The notes below the pieces were generated by a model. The model was not told the DNA's origin. It made no database searches and was given only the letters and a program-made list of their open reading frames with translations. From Xylogone sp. PMI_703 (Eukaryota > Ascomycota > Leotiomycetes), in assembly GCA_021399445.1 (NCBI GenBank), contig JAJTUQ010000002.1, positions 5,518,001 to 5,582,000 of the forward strand: DNA of 64,000 bases. Reading direction: 5' to 3'. The position numbers were made by a program, and so were the translations under genes. Positions 24,458-35,749 of this stretch are shown one piece after another; positions within the stretch are counted from its first letter, which is position 1; each line of letters opens with the position of its first letter.

Positions 24458-26804
24458 TTATGCTATTATATCGTTACTAAGAGAGAACGGGGAGATAACT
24501 GGAAGCTGCGCTACTGCCGGACACTCCTTCGATACAGGGCCGCATATTTCAGGAGTAGCTGTGCCCGTACACAAGTTTAGTAGATCTATAAGGTGTGTAG
24601 CTAATCCCCAATATACAGCGTGGCGCTTCAGACTAAGCTTCACGAGTTCGATTTCGAGTTCCGCCTCGTCGGAGCCATGGTATTGTTCCCCTCTAGTATA
24701 TTTCCGCACATTCTGTATATGCATACAGTGATGACCAAGAATAGTGCAGGCAACGTGAGGAGAGAAAGGCATTCTTTCAGGAGCCCATGCTCGAATAGCG
24801 CGAATGACTTTTTGTGTGCTGCGGAGACTCCAATATGAGTTTTCGGAAGTACAAGAAGCAGCCGTTACTGAGGGTAGAATTTCCTCTGCAAACTTCCATA
24901 ACCCAACTTTGACAGCGACGCTATTTGTGGAGATTGATCAGAACTGATCTACAAGAACATTAACTGGATTTAGACTAACCTCTCAAGTATTAAATGTGTG
25001 CTGATGATCCAGCAGCTGTTCTGCCAGTTCTGGTCGTCAAAACGCAGTCCCGAAGATACTAGATCAAACTTCCTCGGTAATGCGAGGGCAAAGCAGTCGA
25101 CTACAGAGGCTATATCTTTGCGTGACTGTAGAGAGGGATTCTCCGACTTCTCGAATATCCCACTCATCAATCTCACTAAATAGGTACTCATCAAGTACCA
25201 AGCTCGTTCGCTCTGATTTGGAGAAATTTCAAGCTCTTTCCACGCTAATAGAGAATCTGTCTTTATGGGCGCAGATGCCACAGGAGTATTGGAGAACCAT
25301 GTGTCATCATACACTGGTAGTAAAACCTGCATTTGGTCTCGATTTAAGCCATAGGGGCGTCCACTTGCGGTGGACACAAAGTTGTCCAGCTCCCATATTG
25401 CCCACCAGCACCGGCGCTTTTCCTCTCGTTTTATCCACTTCTCATCATCGTGCTGAGAACCATCCATGATAATATCACGGTCAAGAGTATGTAAGCGTAG
25501 AAAATAGGCAGCACGACAACAGACACCCATGAGAAGCCAAGAACGCGAGCAAATTCCACACCCGAGATAATATGAAACTAATAGTAAACAGCCCTGCAGA
25601 AAGGGCAGCGTTGGCGTAGCAAAGGATTCCAGGCTTGTCAGTTTCTCATACAACTTCTCTGCTTTCTTGGCGAATGCTACACCACGATCTTTGGGGTCAG
25701 CGTCAGGTAAGTACTCCGTTGAAAATCGTGCAGCGAGTGCGAACATCCCATTTAAAATGAACATACTCTCTAGAGATAGCTCTTCGAACGGCTCTTCGGT
25801 ACTGCCAAGGAACTGTGTATGAAAAGATGGACGGTGAAAGATGGGTAGAAAGCATTGGATCCTTTCAAAATATAGGTCCAGTCTACTTAGATTAGTGAGG
25901 TGCTAGAAAATAAGGATATCTCACAGCTCAAACCTACAGGTGCTTCCCTAGCTCCTTGGATACGAGCGTTGGCTCAAGACGGTCGGGCCCAGGCTGGCCA
26001 TTATGGAGGATCTGGTGGTCACTGCATTGGGCAATGAATGCACCATTGCTGTATAAATCTGCACTATTATTGAAAAAATCGAAAATGCTTGAATTGTCAA
26101 CAATATCTTCTCCGGAATTATTATGAAGAGAGTTTGATGTCTGCGTTTCTATTAACTGTGATTCCGGGGAACGTGGCAAAGTTGACCGAAAATTAATAAG
26201 TTGTGCATCTGGCAGAGTTACGTCTCCCCATAATTCACTCTGTATAGGAAGTGTGAATGGTATAGAAGTGACCTCCTGCCCTAAGTCTAGTTGTGATTCA
26301 GCTTCATGCGCCTGTGACGTGGTGAGTGGACCTGTGCTCGTCTGTTAGGGCGTACTCCAACGATTGATCCCGAGAGCTTCAAGGTAAAGAGACACCACTA
26401 ACTATATATCCATAAGTCCAAAGCAATCTAAAGCGCGCACTTACCGTTTTCATCCCTCGTCTCATGTTGTAGGCTTTCACGTAATCTTCTTCGACGAGTT
26501 CGCAAAGGAGGGACTGGAAAGACGCACACGCGGCGAGTACGTAAACAGAGAGAGCAAGTTGGCTGATTCATATCACCTACGATTATAAGCATCCTTGAAA
26601 GTCACCATAGTAGGATAATGTAACATACATTTAGTCTTTTTCCTGTGTGAAGTAGAGTTTAATTACCCCTATTTCTTGCAAATAAAGTGCAGCATGATCT
26701 TACCTTCTACATTCCTCACAAGCCCTGCGCTGTGAAGGAGGCAAAGAATTCCGAAAGGATTTGTTTGAACTAGACATACTTTCGGACTTAGGCGCCACAC
26801 TCAT
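24458..26804 (-). CDS. Zn2Cys6 transcription factor with fungal-specific TF domain (first of three in the window)
   Basis: Nuclear regulator of 668 residues in six exons: 26704-26804, 26629-26642, 26445-26576, 25938-26331, 24980-25882, 24458-24920. All junctions are GT-AG and keep the frame. The zinc cluster ACEECRRKKTKC plus PTCSLCLRTRRVCVFP is split across three exons, one of only 14 nt. The middle-homology region begins LLDLYFERIQCFLPIFHRPS and includes YYLGCGICSRSWLLMGVCCR, EEKRRCWWAIWELDNF and GRPYGL. The C-terminal part reads IRAWAPERMPFSP and KLSLKRHAVYW. The neighbouring VOC gene or the divergent DUF1772 gene may be targets, but no binding sites were identified. Start at 26804 is the first ATG in frame; 26776 is an alternative. 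Confidence 0.88.
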
Positions 26805-27878
26805 CAAGCTGGTATTAATTGGTCCTGGAAGTTATGTGTATATCCAGAAGTAAGTTTAATAGCTTAAATAAGTTAAATAAAAGTCCGGCTTCTCCGCACG
26901 CCACAGAGTAACTGGGGTTCTCCAGGCCCACAAATTCGTCCGTATAAATGCCCCGAGCGCATCGGCGTGATATTTCTCCGCTATCAGTGCTCATATGAGA
27001 AAATATATCGCTACCCTAGAGGAAAGGTTATCAATGAGAGCTCATTTCGATCAGACAAGTTTTAAAGAACTTGAATTAATATCTCACCTAGGTTAGACAA
27101 TAGAATTTTATGATTAATATTGCAAGATACTTATTCTTTTTATGATTTTATGAAAAGTTAAGGCGTTTGGCTAGATTGAGGAAATTTTATGACTTTGCAT
27201 ACTTTCTGATTTAACCTCGCCATAAGATAGAAAGGTTGAAAGAATAAGTGAGCGGGAAGCGAAACTACTGTATGAGGTATTAAAACTGTTCTTAGGTAAA
27301 AGCATAAATGAGACTTACAAGTGGATGAAGATGTGGGAGGTAAGGATGAGCTATGTGGGGCTCTAGACTCCGTGCTAAGATCTATTGGATGCCTTCATGA
27401 AATACTGTTCCATATTACCTCCAGGCTTGTTGGAGATTATTTGCTCAACGTTTCTAACATTTACGTCTCTATAGGTTTATAATACATAGGTAGAAAATGG
27501 TTAATCATCTTGCCGCGTCCACCTGATAAGTTCGGCTTCAAAGGTGGTTTCCCAAAGTCTTTGGACATGCTGCTTTAGTCCGGTATTACTGTAGATGAAT
27601 CTATGCTCTACAAACTATAATTATTTAAAAGAAGGCTTATATGCAAATCAGCAGAATGCTAGGTCGTGATTATTCAGCAGAGTGGCTTTTGGGGACACGG
27701 CACAGTCCAAAGAGCAGTGTCCAGTTGTTGCACGTGTCGTCCAATATCTTCGTTTCTGCTGTGCCGCTGATAGCACCTCTATATCGAAGTTGAATATATT
27801 CATCAGATAGATACGTTGTATTTGTGCCATTGAACCTGTATACAGTCTCTTGCTGAATCAAACAATTTATCTCTCGAG
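26805..27878. other. Divergent promoter region between regulator and DUF1772 gene
   Basis: About 1.1 kb of AT-rich DNA between two divergent genes. The open frame 27648-27888 on the minus strand overlaps the DUF1772 start and is judged a chance frame. No structured RNA or repeat was recognised. Confidence 0.55.
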
Positions 27879-28466
27879 ATGTCAACAATCCTCAATTCAG
27901 TCCCTTATGGAGCCTATCCCCTCGGGTTAGGTCTCCTTGCTACGTCATCCATGTTCTTTGGTAACATCGGGCTCTCGCTCACAGGCCCGTTGCCGATCAT
28001 CAAGGGCCAACTTGGGGAAACTGGGCTAAGCGGGAAACAGAAGTTGCGCATCTGGCAAGCATTTTTTGATGAGGCCACAGTCAGTATTATTCTATTTCTT
28101 ATTCCTGATTTCGTAACTTTTCATTTCGCTGACTATGATCAGAAATATATAGTTGAAGGGACAATATTGACCTCTGCCCTGCATCTTGCGGCAATTCCCC
28201 TCCTCCCTACGGCAAATCTCAAGGCCTTGTCTGCTACTTCGGCGGCTCTCTCCCTCTCCATCTTTGTTTATACCCCCCTAGTTATTGTCCCTACAATAAA
28301 GGCCCTGAAGAAACTAGATGAGAAAAAGGAACTAACAGCCACTGAGGACGCGGAAGCTGTCAGATTGATAGAAAAGTGGGATTCCCTGCATAAGGTACGA
28401 TATGCAATGTATGGACTAGCATGGGCGGCTGGCCTGGTGACCTTCATCGGTGTTTTAGCTTTCTAA
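27879..28466 (+). CDS. DUF1772-like (anthrone-oxygenase-family) small membrane protein
   Basis: Single-exon protein of 195 residues with about four hydrophobic segments (about residues 12-35, 68-85, 95-130, 175-195). The closing motif, in which a Trp and His precede an Arg (EKWDSLHKVRYAMYGLAW), matches the W-x-x-L-H-x-x-R signature of the DUF1772/anthrone oxygenase family. Some members act in polyketide clusters by oxidising anthrones; many others have no known role. No polyketide synthase lies in this window, so a catalytic role is not supported here. The gene is divergent from a Zn2Cys6 regulator and ends 123 bases from the 3' end of the NLR-like gene, which runs towards it. Confidence 0.7.
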   Translation: MSTILNSVPYGAYPLGLGLLATSSMFFGNIGLSLTGPLPIIKGQLGETGLSGKQKLRIWQAFFDEATVSIILFLIPDFVTFHFADYDQKYIVEGTILTSALHLAAIPLLPTANLKALSATSAALSLSIFVYTPLVIVPTIKALKKLDEKKELTATEDAEAVRLIEKWDSLHKVRYAMYGLAWAAGLVTFIGVLAF

Positions 28467-28589
28467 GCACTATCTTATTATTACAAGTTATTAAAGCATG
28501 AATAAGTAGATATTTGGTTTATATAAGTGCCTACAACTCGTACTCCTGACCCTCTAGACTAGCTCGAAAATAATAAGACGACTACGCGG

Positions 28590-30992
28590 TCATAATATCA
28601 TATTCTTATCCCAGTTCCCAAGTAACTCAACCATATCTTTGCTCCCCTTCTCTTCTGCAATATCTAGTACTGTATCGCCAAACTTATTTGGTTCCATAAT
28701 ATCTGCTCCATTTTGCAATAATACTCTTACAACCTTCTCATGTCCTTTCATAGCCGCTAAAATCAGAGGGGTGTCTTCGTTAGCACCGCTCTTCATATTA
28801 GGATCACCACCTGCACGTATAAGATCTCGAACGAGGAGGTCAAAATCATTCTCTGCTGCTGAGGGTAGAGGAAGACGACCAAGCTCGTCTGGAAGAGTCT
28901 GAAGAGCTTTATTTCGTACTAGAAGCTGTGCAGTCTTTGGATGGCCATATAGTATGGCAATTAGCAGGGGAGTGGCGCCTCTCCAAGAGTCCTCTTCCTG
29001 GGAATTGATGTTGGTCCCGGCTTTTATCAATTGCAGCACAATCCCTCGTTCGCCCTTCGAGCATGCATATCGCAGGCTTCGTTCCAGCCAGATATTACGA
29101 GCGTCATGGTCGCTGATATTGGCTTCCAGGAGCAAAGTAACTGCTTCTGGAGTGTTATATTTAATAGCAGTGGATAATGGAGAGAAGCCACCGCATTCTT
29201 GCGCTGGATCTGCACCATGCTCTAGAAGCAGCTTCATCATATTAAGATGGCCATATATCGATGCTCTGTTAAGTGGAGTGTCGGAATTTCCAAGGTTTGG
29301 ATCAGCTCCCTGATCGAGCAGGAACACGGCCATCTCCTTGCCGTTTTCTTTGTTGGTTTTGGAGTCTTTCAGCCCAGCTGCATGATATAGGGCAGTTGTG
29401 CCTTGCTCATCTTGTGCGTTTGGGTCGACTTTACCTTCAAGGCAGAGGATCTTAACAGTTCCGAAATGACCGCCTGAAGCTGTCCCAGTCAGTGCTTTGT
29501 CTCCTTGTTCGTGGTCTTGCACAAGAGCGCCTTGTTCTATGAGGAACTTTATAACTTCGGCATGGCCTTTTTTTGCAGCTGCCTGCAGAGGGGTCTCATC
29601 ATGATGGGATTTCTTGTTTAGTTCCACTTTTCGCCTACTCCAGATCATTTGTACAACTTCAAGTTTACCTTCCTTGGCTGCTCCATTGAATGCCTCTTGA
29701 TTGTCTGCCAGGGTCATATATGGTCCCGCAGCATCTTCATGATCTAAGAGCAAACAACATATCGATACGCTACCTTCCCTGGCCGCCCAATAGAGAGGTT
29801 TGCTAATCTTAATATCGGGATTCGGGTTGGCACCTCGAGATAGGAGGAATGAAACTGCGTCCTCAAGTCCGAACATAGCAACACGATGTAGAATAGGCCA
29901 TAGAGTGTGGACCACCAAATTGACGTCGGCTCCCTGGTTTACTAGATATTTGATTCCTTCCACATTCTTCCTATGTACCTCTGTTGCTAGTAAGCCATTA
30001 AGCTGCTCTTGTTCTTGGGAAGTCAAAAACTTGGGAACCAGCAAGACTTTGCCCAAGCCGTTCTGTGCGGTGTCGCGCGTAATAAGTATAATTCCACCAT
30101 AGCCACGTGTTGGCAACAAATCCATGATATCGTTGTAAAGTACGGAAGTTTCATAGTTATCAAGGACTAGGAGCCATGGGTGCCACAAGTCACCTAGAAA
30201 TCCTCTCACGAAGCTAATCTTGTCTGTCCTAGAACCATTCACAGACCGTTTGATGGTTGCATACATGCTTTCAAGTCCAAGGCACAAATTTTCCAATGTG
30301 GATGCGTCTAGCCAAAATACAGTCCTAAATTGTCCTACTGAATGTGTTTGGTGACAGTACTCCAATGCTAGCTGAGTTTTGCCTACACCTTTCTCTCCTG
30401 CCAGGAATAAAATAGAAGGACTTTGGACTTGTGATCTTGCAGCATCGTGAAAATAGTTGTCTAGATCTGCTATTAGAGCGGGACGCTCCACAAATGGAGA
30501 TGCTTGTTTCTCTCGGACATCGAAATATGTATCGTCGACTGGTAGGGGTGGAGCTTCAGCAGAATCAACCACGTGATGTAGGATCAGAACTGAAATGTAG
30601 GTGTGCAGGTTTCTTTCGATTTCCCATATCTTTTCGTCGTACTTCAGACTCGCAAATACTTTTTTGATCTTGACTTTGAACGAATCTCCTGGTGCGCGAG
30701 CAATCTCGTTGATCATTGTCTCTACCTCTGCTACCTGTGCACGGCAGCCCGTTACCATACCTCGTATAATGCATTTTGTGTCGAAATCGAGATTCTTGAT
30801 CTGACTGTCCGATGCAATCCTGCTGAGGGCATTGAGTAGCAGCGGTAGCTGTGTGGAAATGATCTGTAAGGATCTCGGAACTTCCCCTGGATTCTTGGAG
30901 TTGAATTCTTCAAGACGCGAGGCGACCCGGAGGCCAAATTCAACGAATTGCACAACGGCGGAAGCAAGGCCGATGGCGCTTAATGGATCCAT
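28590..30992 (-). CDS. Compact NLR-like STAND protein with ankyrin repeats
   Basis: Single-exon protein of 800 residues. The N-terminus MDPLSAIGLASAVVQFVEFG belongs to the helical N-terminal domains found on fungal STAND/NACHT proteins (HeLo/SesA-type class). A P-loop ATPase segment follows, with Walker A GEKGVGKT at 199-206, Walker B LLVLDN at about 274-279 and a sensor ITRD at 304-307. From about residue 335 to the end there are roughly twelve ankyrin repeats (e.g. GADVNLV, HDETPLQAAAKKGHAEVI, DTPLILAAMKGHEKVVRVLL). Fungal proteins of this design act in non-self recognition and regulated cell death. The winged-helix/ARC2 part expected between the nucleotide-binding core and the repeats is almost absent: only about 30 residues separate ITRD from the first repeat. 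This is either a short form or a domain loss. Confidence 0.88.
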   Translation of the reverse strand: MDPLSAIGLASAVVQFVEFGLRVASRLEEFNSKNPGEVPRSLQIISTQLPLLLNALSRIASDSQIKNLDFDTKCIIRGMVTGCRAQVAEVETMINEIARAPGDSFKVKIKKVFASLKYDEKIWEIERNLHTYISVLILHHVVDSAEAPPLPVDDTYFDVREKQASPFVERPALIADLDNYFHDAARSQVQSPSILFLAGEKGVGKTQLALEYCHQTHSVGQFRTVFWLDASTLENLCLGLESMYATIKRSVNGSRTDKISFVRGFLGDLWHPWLLVLDNYETSVLYNDIMDLLPTRGYGGIILITRDTAQNGLGKVLLVPKFLTSQEQEQLNGLLATEVHRKNVEGIKYLVNQGADVNLVVHTLWPILHRVAMFGLEDAVSFLLSRGANPNPDIKISKPLYWAAREGSVSICCLLLDHEDAAGPYMTLADNQEAFNGAAKEGKLEVVQMIWSRRKVELNKKSHHDETPLQAAAKKGHAEVIKFLIEQGALVQDHEQGDKALTGTASGGHFGTVKILCLEGKVDPNAQDEQGTTALYHAAGLKDSKTNKENGKEMAVFLLDQGADPNLGNSDTPLNRASIYGHLNMMKLLLEHGADPAQECGGFSPLSTAIKYNTPEAVTLLLEANISDHDARNIWLERSLRYACSKGERGIVLQLIKAGTNINSQEEDSWRGATPLLIAILYGHPKTAQLLVRNKALQTLPDELGRLPLPSAAENDFDLLVRDLIRAGGDPNMKSGANEDTPLILAAMKGHEKVVRVLLQNGADIMEPNKFGDTVLDIAEEKGSKDMVELLGNWDKNMIL

Positions 30993-31888
30993 AATTATTA
31001 AATAGTTGATCAGTTTAATTGATCTTGAATAATAATCATTTAGATGAAAGATATTGCAAACGCTTTCAATTTCACAAGTAGATGAACTTTTGAGACATTT
31101 CGATACCGCCCGCTTACTAGCCGCAACGAATTAGGAAAGTGGCGCAGGGCTGACTTCTGGGCATAACTTAAGGTAGCGGTAAGAGTTGTTCAATCCCTCT
31201 ATTACGATCTGTTGAAAATCTATCTTCTAATTTTGAGGTTATATCTAGCAATAGCTTCAACTATAGCATATTAGTAAGCAGCAGAAAATCGCGTGTTGTT
31301 ACACATCTTAGGGGGTATGAAAACCCGCTCTTTGACCCAGAGTTGTTGGTTGTTGATATCCAACTACAAGTTTCCCTGAAGCTGCCCTCTAACAACCTAG
31401 TATAGCCTTATTACAGGCTTTAAAAGCGAATAGGGTATACATAGTACGCATGGTATTTTAACCCCCTGACCGTCTACTCATCTTCGAGGAAACGGGAGCC
31501 GTTGGGTCGACAACGGGAAATTATTCCTCCCTAACCTAATTCTACTAGGCTAATCATCTGCTTTAGCTTTGGGACTTGGATAGTAGCCAGTAATAAACTA
31601 GAAGGCCATAATAACCCAATTTGAGAGACCGTTGAAAATTTACATACCGACGTTTCAATAGTTCTTATTCGGTGCAGATGCTTGCAAAACATCCGGCTGT
31701 ATCTCGAATTATCCTCAATACCTCGCCTTGTCTCTACGGTTAGCTATTGCGATAAAGCTCGGAAAAACTCTAATTTTGAATTAAATAACTGTTCATTTAT
31801 CTATGAGTGTGACACTTGAAATCTGTATCTACCTATGTAATATCATAAGATTATAGTTCAATGTAAGTGACATAACTTTACAATGGCT
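30993..31888. other. AT-rich spacer, possible relic DNA
   Basis: About 900 bases rich in TA and CTAG-type steps with stops in every frame. No gene seen. The composition is compatible with old, mutated repeat DNA, but no terminal repeat or coding trace was identified. Confidence 0.5.
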
Positions 31889-34376
31889 TTATTGTATCCG
31901 TGAGACATCACCAAACAATAAACTCGCATAATCCTCTTCAGTCAACATGTTCTGATACTGAAGATTCCAAGGGAACGATAACGACTCCATTAGGGAATTT
32001 ACATCGTACTCCCCGACCTCATTGGTACCTTCGATGGAACTGAATGATGGATTGCCAACAAGGTCGCCCTGGACTAATCCATTTTGCATGTCGATACCAA
32101 AAGTATTAAGCGTAGTGTCTTCAGAGTGGCCAGTTGTATTTGTAGAAGCACTAAGTATGCTACAAGGTGGATCAGAATGATGTTGAGTGCCTTGTGTGTT
32201 GGACCCCTTGTCAAGATTGATAGGCGCCTGCTGTAGCTTCTCCAGCATGCGGAGATATTGACCAGCGAGTTGTTTTCCGCTCTCATACATCCCACGTATC
32301 ACATCGATAGCGAGCTTAAGAATTCCAGTATGATATTCTACATTCCGTCCCCTTAGAATCTGAGAAACGATAACGCTACTAGCAGAGAATATGTCTTGTA
32401 GTTCATTAGCACAATCACATATCGGTTAAATCGAGAGAAGTATGATGAAACGGGGGGATTATGCTTACGATTCAAGTCATACCACCAAGCACTACCAAGG
32501 CCATCTGCATAGAAGCTGGAAATATGCTGAATAATCTTTACAGCAGCCATTGTACAAAGCTCGGCCCTCAAAGACATCAAACGAGCATTCCCGGCGTCGC
32601 GTATCGGATCAAATGGCCCAAAGTCATTTTTAATAAACGGCTCCTGGGAGACACAAGCTCGATGTAGGACAATCCGCAGGTTCAAAAATCTGGTTAGAAG
32701 GCGAGAAAAGAATTAGATAGATCAGAGTAAGACCACAATACAAGAGAAGAACTTACCGAGAGGTCATTAATACTTTTTGCCGCCATAATTTCTTGTTCAA
32801 GGGGATCTTGCTATCGCGCTGGAGGTGTGGCGGTGCCTGAGCCATCCATTGGCAGAGACGATCGTCGATGTCAAGCATTTTTGGATGATCAAAGGGATTG
32901 TCATAAGCACTAGATATTTCACGCATAAACCGACCAAGGTGGATAGTATATATGAAGAAGTCCAGTTCGGAGATTTGGTTGCTATTAGTCTCTTTGGGGA
33001 TACTACTAGCAGGTGTGAAGGAATTTGCGTTCAGGAAAAACTCGTCATCAATCCGTTCTGGGAAGTCGACAGAATTAAATAAATGGTCCGGAATCATATT
33101 TGGTCGACCTAACATGATACCCGCGACGCTATCCAGCACGTAGCAACCCCACCAGGCACGTTTGCGGATTTCATGAGACAGCGGCGACCATGTTGGTTTA
33201 TACGTCTTCCTTAGGTGTAATCCAAGGCTTTGAGCCATCCGGATAGCAAGTGCAATGACATTCCATGAAGTATCGAGAGATGCAGAGCTCTGAAGATAAA
33301 GGCTCATGAGAATCAGTGCTTGGAGAGTCTCGAGATTACTCGAGCCAAGGAGATCAAAGTCAATAAACGATTTTGCCCTCTTGAAGAATTCATGGCCCAT
33401 CTCGGGAGAGACTTTTGTAGAGTACTGACAACCCAGGGCAAAGACAGTATTGACAGTAGCAATCCAAGCATTGCTCTGCGGCTCCTTAGATGCCCATATT
33501 GACTCATACCGTTTGCGAAAGGCAGGGCCGTATATGAATTGGTATTGGGGGTAACATAGTTCCATAAAACATTCTACTAGATGATCGGCTATGTGTCGTT
33601 GTGGCCAAGCATCACTGTCCTGAGAATTTGAAGAAATGTTATTATCGGTGATCTTTTCATTTAGTGTGGGGGACTCATTATCCTCTTCCTGTGGATTGCT
33701 CTTATCGTCTTTAATAAGTGTGTGCAAGAAGGTGATATTTGATACTTCTCCTAGGTAGCCGTGGACAAGCGGTTCCACCCGAGACGGCGGAGAGTGCGTA
33801 TTTGTCGTGCTTGATTGATTTTCCTCTAACTTCTTCTGACTCCAAGTTTTCCTGTGACTAGGATCTGGTGGGGACTCTGCTGACATAGATGCTGGCGTAG
33901 CTGTAAGCGATCCATGGTCTTGGAGTAGCATGGATGGCCGCTGTAGTATACTATTGTTCGACGATGATAGCATTGTACTTAACTCAAGGCCACTTGGCGA
34001 ACCTTGGTCTGATGCTACAGATGCTTTTGAAGAGCTGAGGTCCTTTTCTAATTGCTCAATCCTCATAAGGAGATTGTGGACATAGCTGCAATATATTAAC
34101 GTCGATTGACAGCGCTGTAGCGAGTGTAACTTACAGTTGAGATACTTCCGCCTTTTGAGAAGCAGCTTCATATGAGCAGTCCAGTCTTTGTAAATTACAG
34201 TGAGTGCATTTCGGCTGAAGACCATCGCAACGCTGCTTCCGAGCTCGACAGGTTTTGCATGCCAGATGTACTCTTTTTCTCTTTCTTTTTGTTACCGGAG
34301 CATCTGGGGTAGAATCGGAGTCATGGTCCTTTGCGGGTTTATCCCGCGAACCGTCCTTTGGCTTACGGGCCGACAT
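31889..34376 (-). CDS. Zn2Cys6 transcription factor with fungal-specific TF domain (second of three)
   Basis: Nuclear regulator of 765 residues in four exons (34135-34376, 32757-34085, 32469-32689, 31889-32394), all joined in frame. The order is a basic N-terminus (TKRKRKRVH), a zinc cluster ACKTCRARKQRCDGLQPKC then CTHCNLQRLDCSY, and a short leucine-rich coiled coil (YVHNLLMRIEQLEKDL). A long Ser/Pro/Thr-rich linker leads into the fungal-trans domain, with FMELCYPQYQFIYGPAFRKR, LQSSASLDTSWNVIALAIRM, GLHLRKTYKPTWSPLSHEIR, then RAWWGCYVLDSVAGIMLGRP and MIPDHLF. The C-terminus (MLTEEDYASLLFGD) is acidic and could be an activation region. The last intron ends in CAAG, a weaker acceptor. Targets unknown. 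Its neighbours do not form an obvious pathway. Confidence 0.9.
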
Positions 34377-34858
34377 TTGTCAACCACGTTAAGACTGTGA
34401 TAGTTGGTAGTCCTAGCATTCATGAGAGGTGGGTATTTGCCATTCCCATATCCGCCCTTCTGTGTTTCAGAGAGGACGGACTAGAAACGTGTCCAGCTGC
34501 GGTAGCCAGAATCGATCTCAATTAAAAAATCGACCAACCGCCCTTTGCATGAAGGAGTAAGGTGTATTGGATTCTTCTACAGCTTTGATAAGTCTACGTG
34601 CGTGTGTGGATTGCTGCAAGTCTTAATCATCAATACCCGATTATGCGAGCGGTGACTCGGGCCATTTAGTGCCTTGCTTCCTCGCGCTAACCCCTGTTCT
34701 CCCGCCCCCCATTTTCATTTGAGAGACGCTTCCTACTTCCTCCCTCAAGACGTAGCTCTCCAAAGACCATGTGGGGAGAGGGATCATGTCAACAACAGGT
34801 TTGAGATGGAGAATTTGAACTAACGCTAATGTACAGGAATTTCCATGCATACTTCCGT
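34377..34858. other. Spacer between regulator and DUF7730-like gene
   Basis: About 480 bases, presumably the regulator's promoter plus the 3' flank of the next gene. The open frame 34641-34895 on the minus strand overlaps the DUF7730 3' end in another frame and is not supported. Confidence 0.55.
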
Positions 34859-35749
34859 TTATCTGAGGTAGCCATGTTTCCGCACAACTGTACAAGGTAG
34901 TTCCTCCCAGGGATCTATGCCTTCTGTTTCTTCTAATCGAGCTAATGGTAAGCTCAAGATGAAGTGTTTCGGTCTCGTTACTTGTTTGATTGGTATCGTT
35001 AACTTTAACGCTGTTTCTCGGGCCCAGCTTTCACCCTCAAATACTGGTAGCAGGAGTGCCACATGGAGATCTTCTAAGTTTTGCATAACTGCAAGAGTGT
35101 TCCATACCTCCACCCAGTTATTATACCGATCATTTTCCCTATCCATCGTCCTTTGGATATACTGGGTCATTGAATGACTCGTTTCTGGTCTTGTTGGTAT
35201 AGTACGACTTGACGGTAAGGGAGGCCCAAAAAATATAGTCCACTTGAGATGTAAAGAACGAATAGAATTAAAGCGTTGTGGTAAAAGTATCCAAGGTAGA
35301 TAACGTATCATATGGTCATCTGGAGTATTGAAAGTATTCATAGAATAGAGATAATCTATGGCTTCCTTGTATCTATCATGAGGATAACATTCGTTAATAG
35401 ACGTATTCATAAGAGATGGGGTTAACATACATTTGCCGACATGTGAGTAATAGGTAAAAAAGCTTGGCTTCTTCTGGTTTTTCATCGTGTGGACAAGGCA
35501 ATCCATTTTTCCGAGTGAGGTGGATTTCTTTAAAGTGGTGGAGAAATTTGAGGTAGAATCTATGTCCTCCGAGACTGTATTTCCAGATGAGTTGTCGGAT
35601 TTCAAACGGAATAGTTTGAAGAAGAATGCATTGAGATTGCACTGCTATAACATCTCATCACGCGAGATAGGTGCAAAGCCACGACGACAACCGCCGGGGT
35701 GTGGCCTCCCGAAAACCAATCGTTCAAGAAGTTTTTTGAGCTTCTTCAT
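34859..35749 (-). CDS. DUF7730-type (F-box-like) fungal protein
   Basis: Ascomycete family of unknown function, with an N-terminal helix pattern resembling F-box proteins: TIPFEIRQLIWKYSLGG, then LLLTCRQIYKEAIDYLYSMN and LPQRFNSIRSLHLKW. An intron with donor GTATGT and acceptor GATAG (about 55 nt) joins LTCRQ to IYKEAIDYLYS and removes the apparent frame change. The region before TIPFEIR lacks an ATG in its frame. A 47-nt intron (GTTGTC...TATAG) would link it to a short first exon beginning MKKLKKLLERLVFGRPHPG at 35749. That exon is tentative; the supported core starts at 35642. Large numbers of these genes occur in plant-associated fungi, often next to heterokaryon-type or F-box genes. Confidence 0.7.

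Noticed and set aside
35394..35605. Apparent frameshift in the DUF7730-like gene
   Set aside because: A GTATGT...GATAG intron joins LTCRQ to IYKEAIDYLYS in frame.
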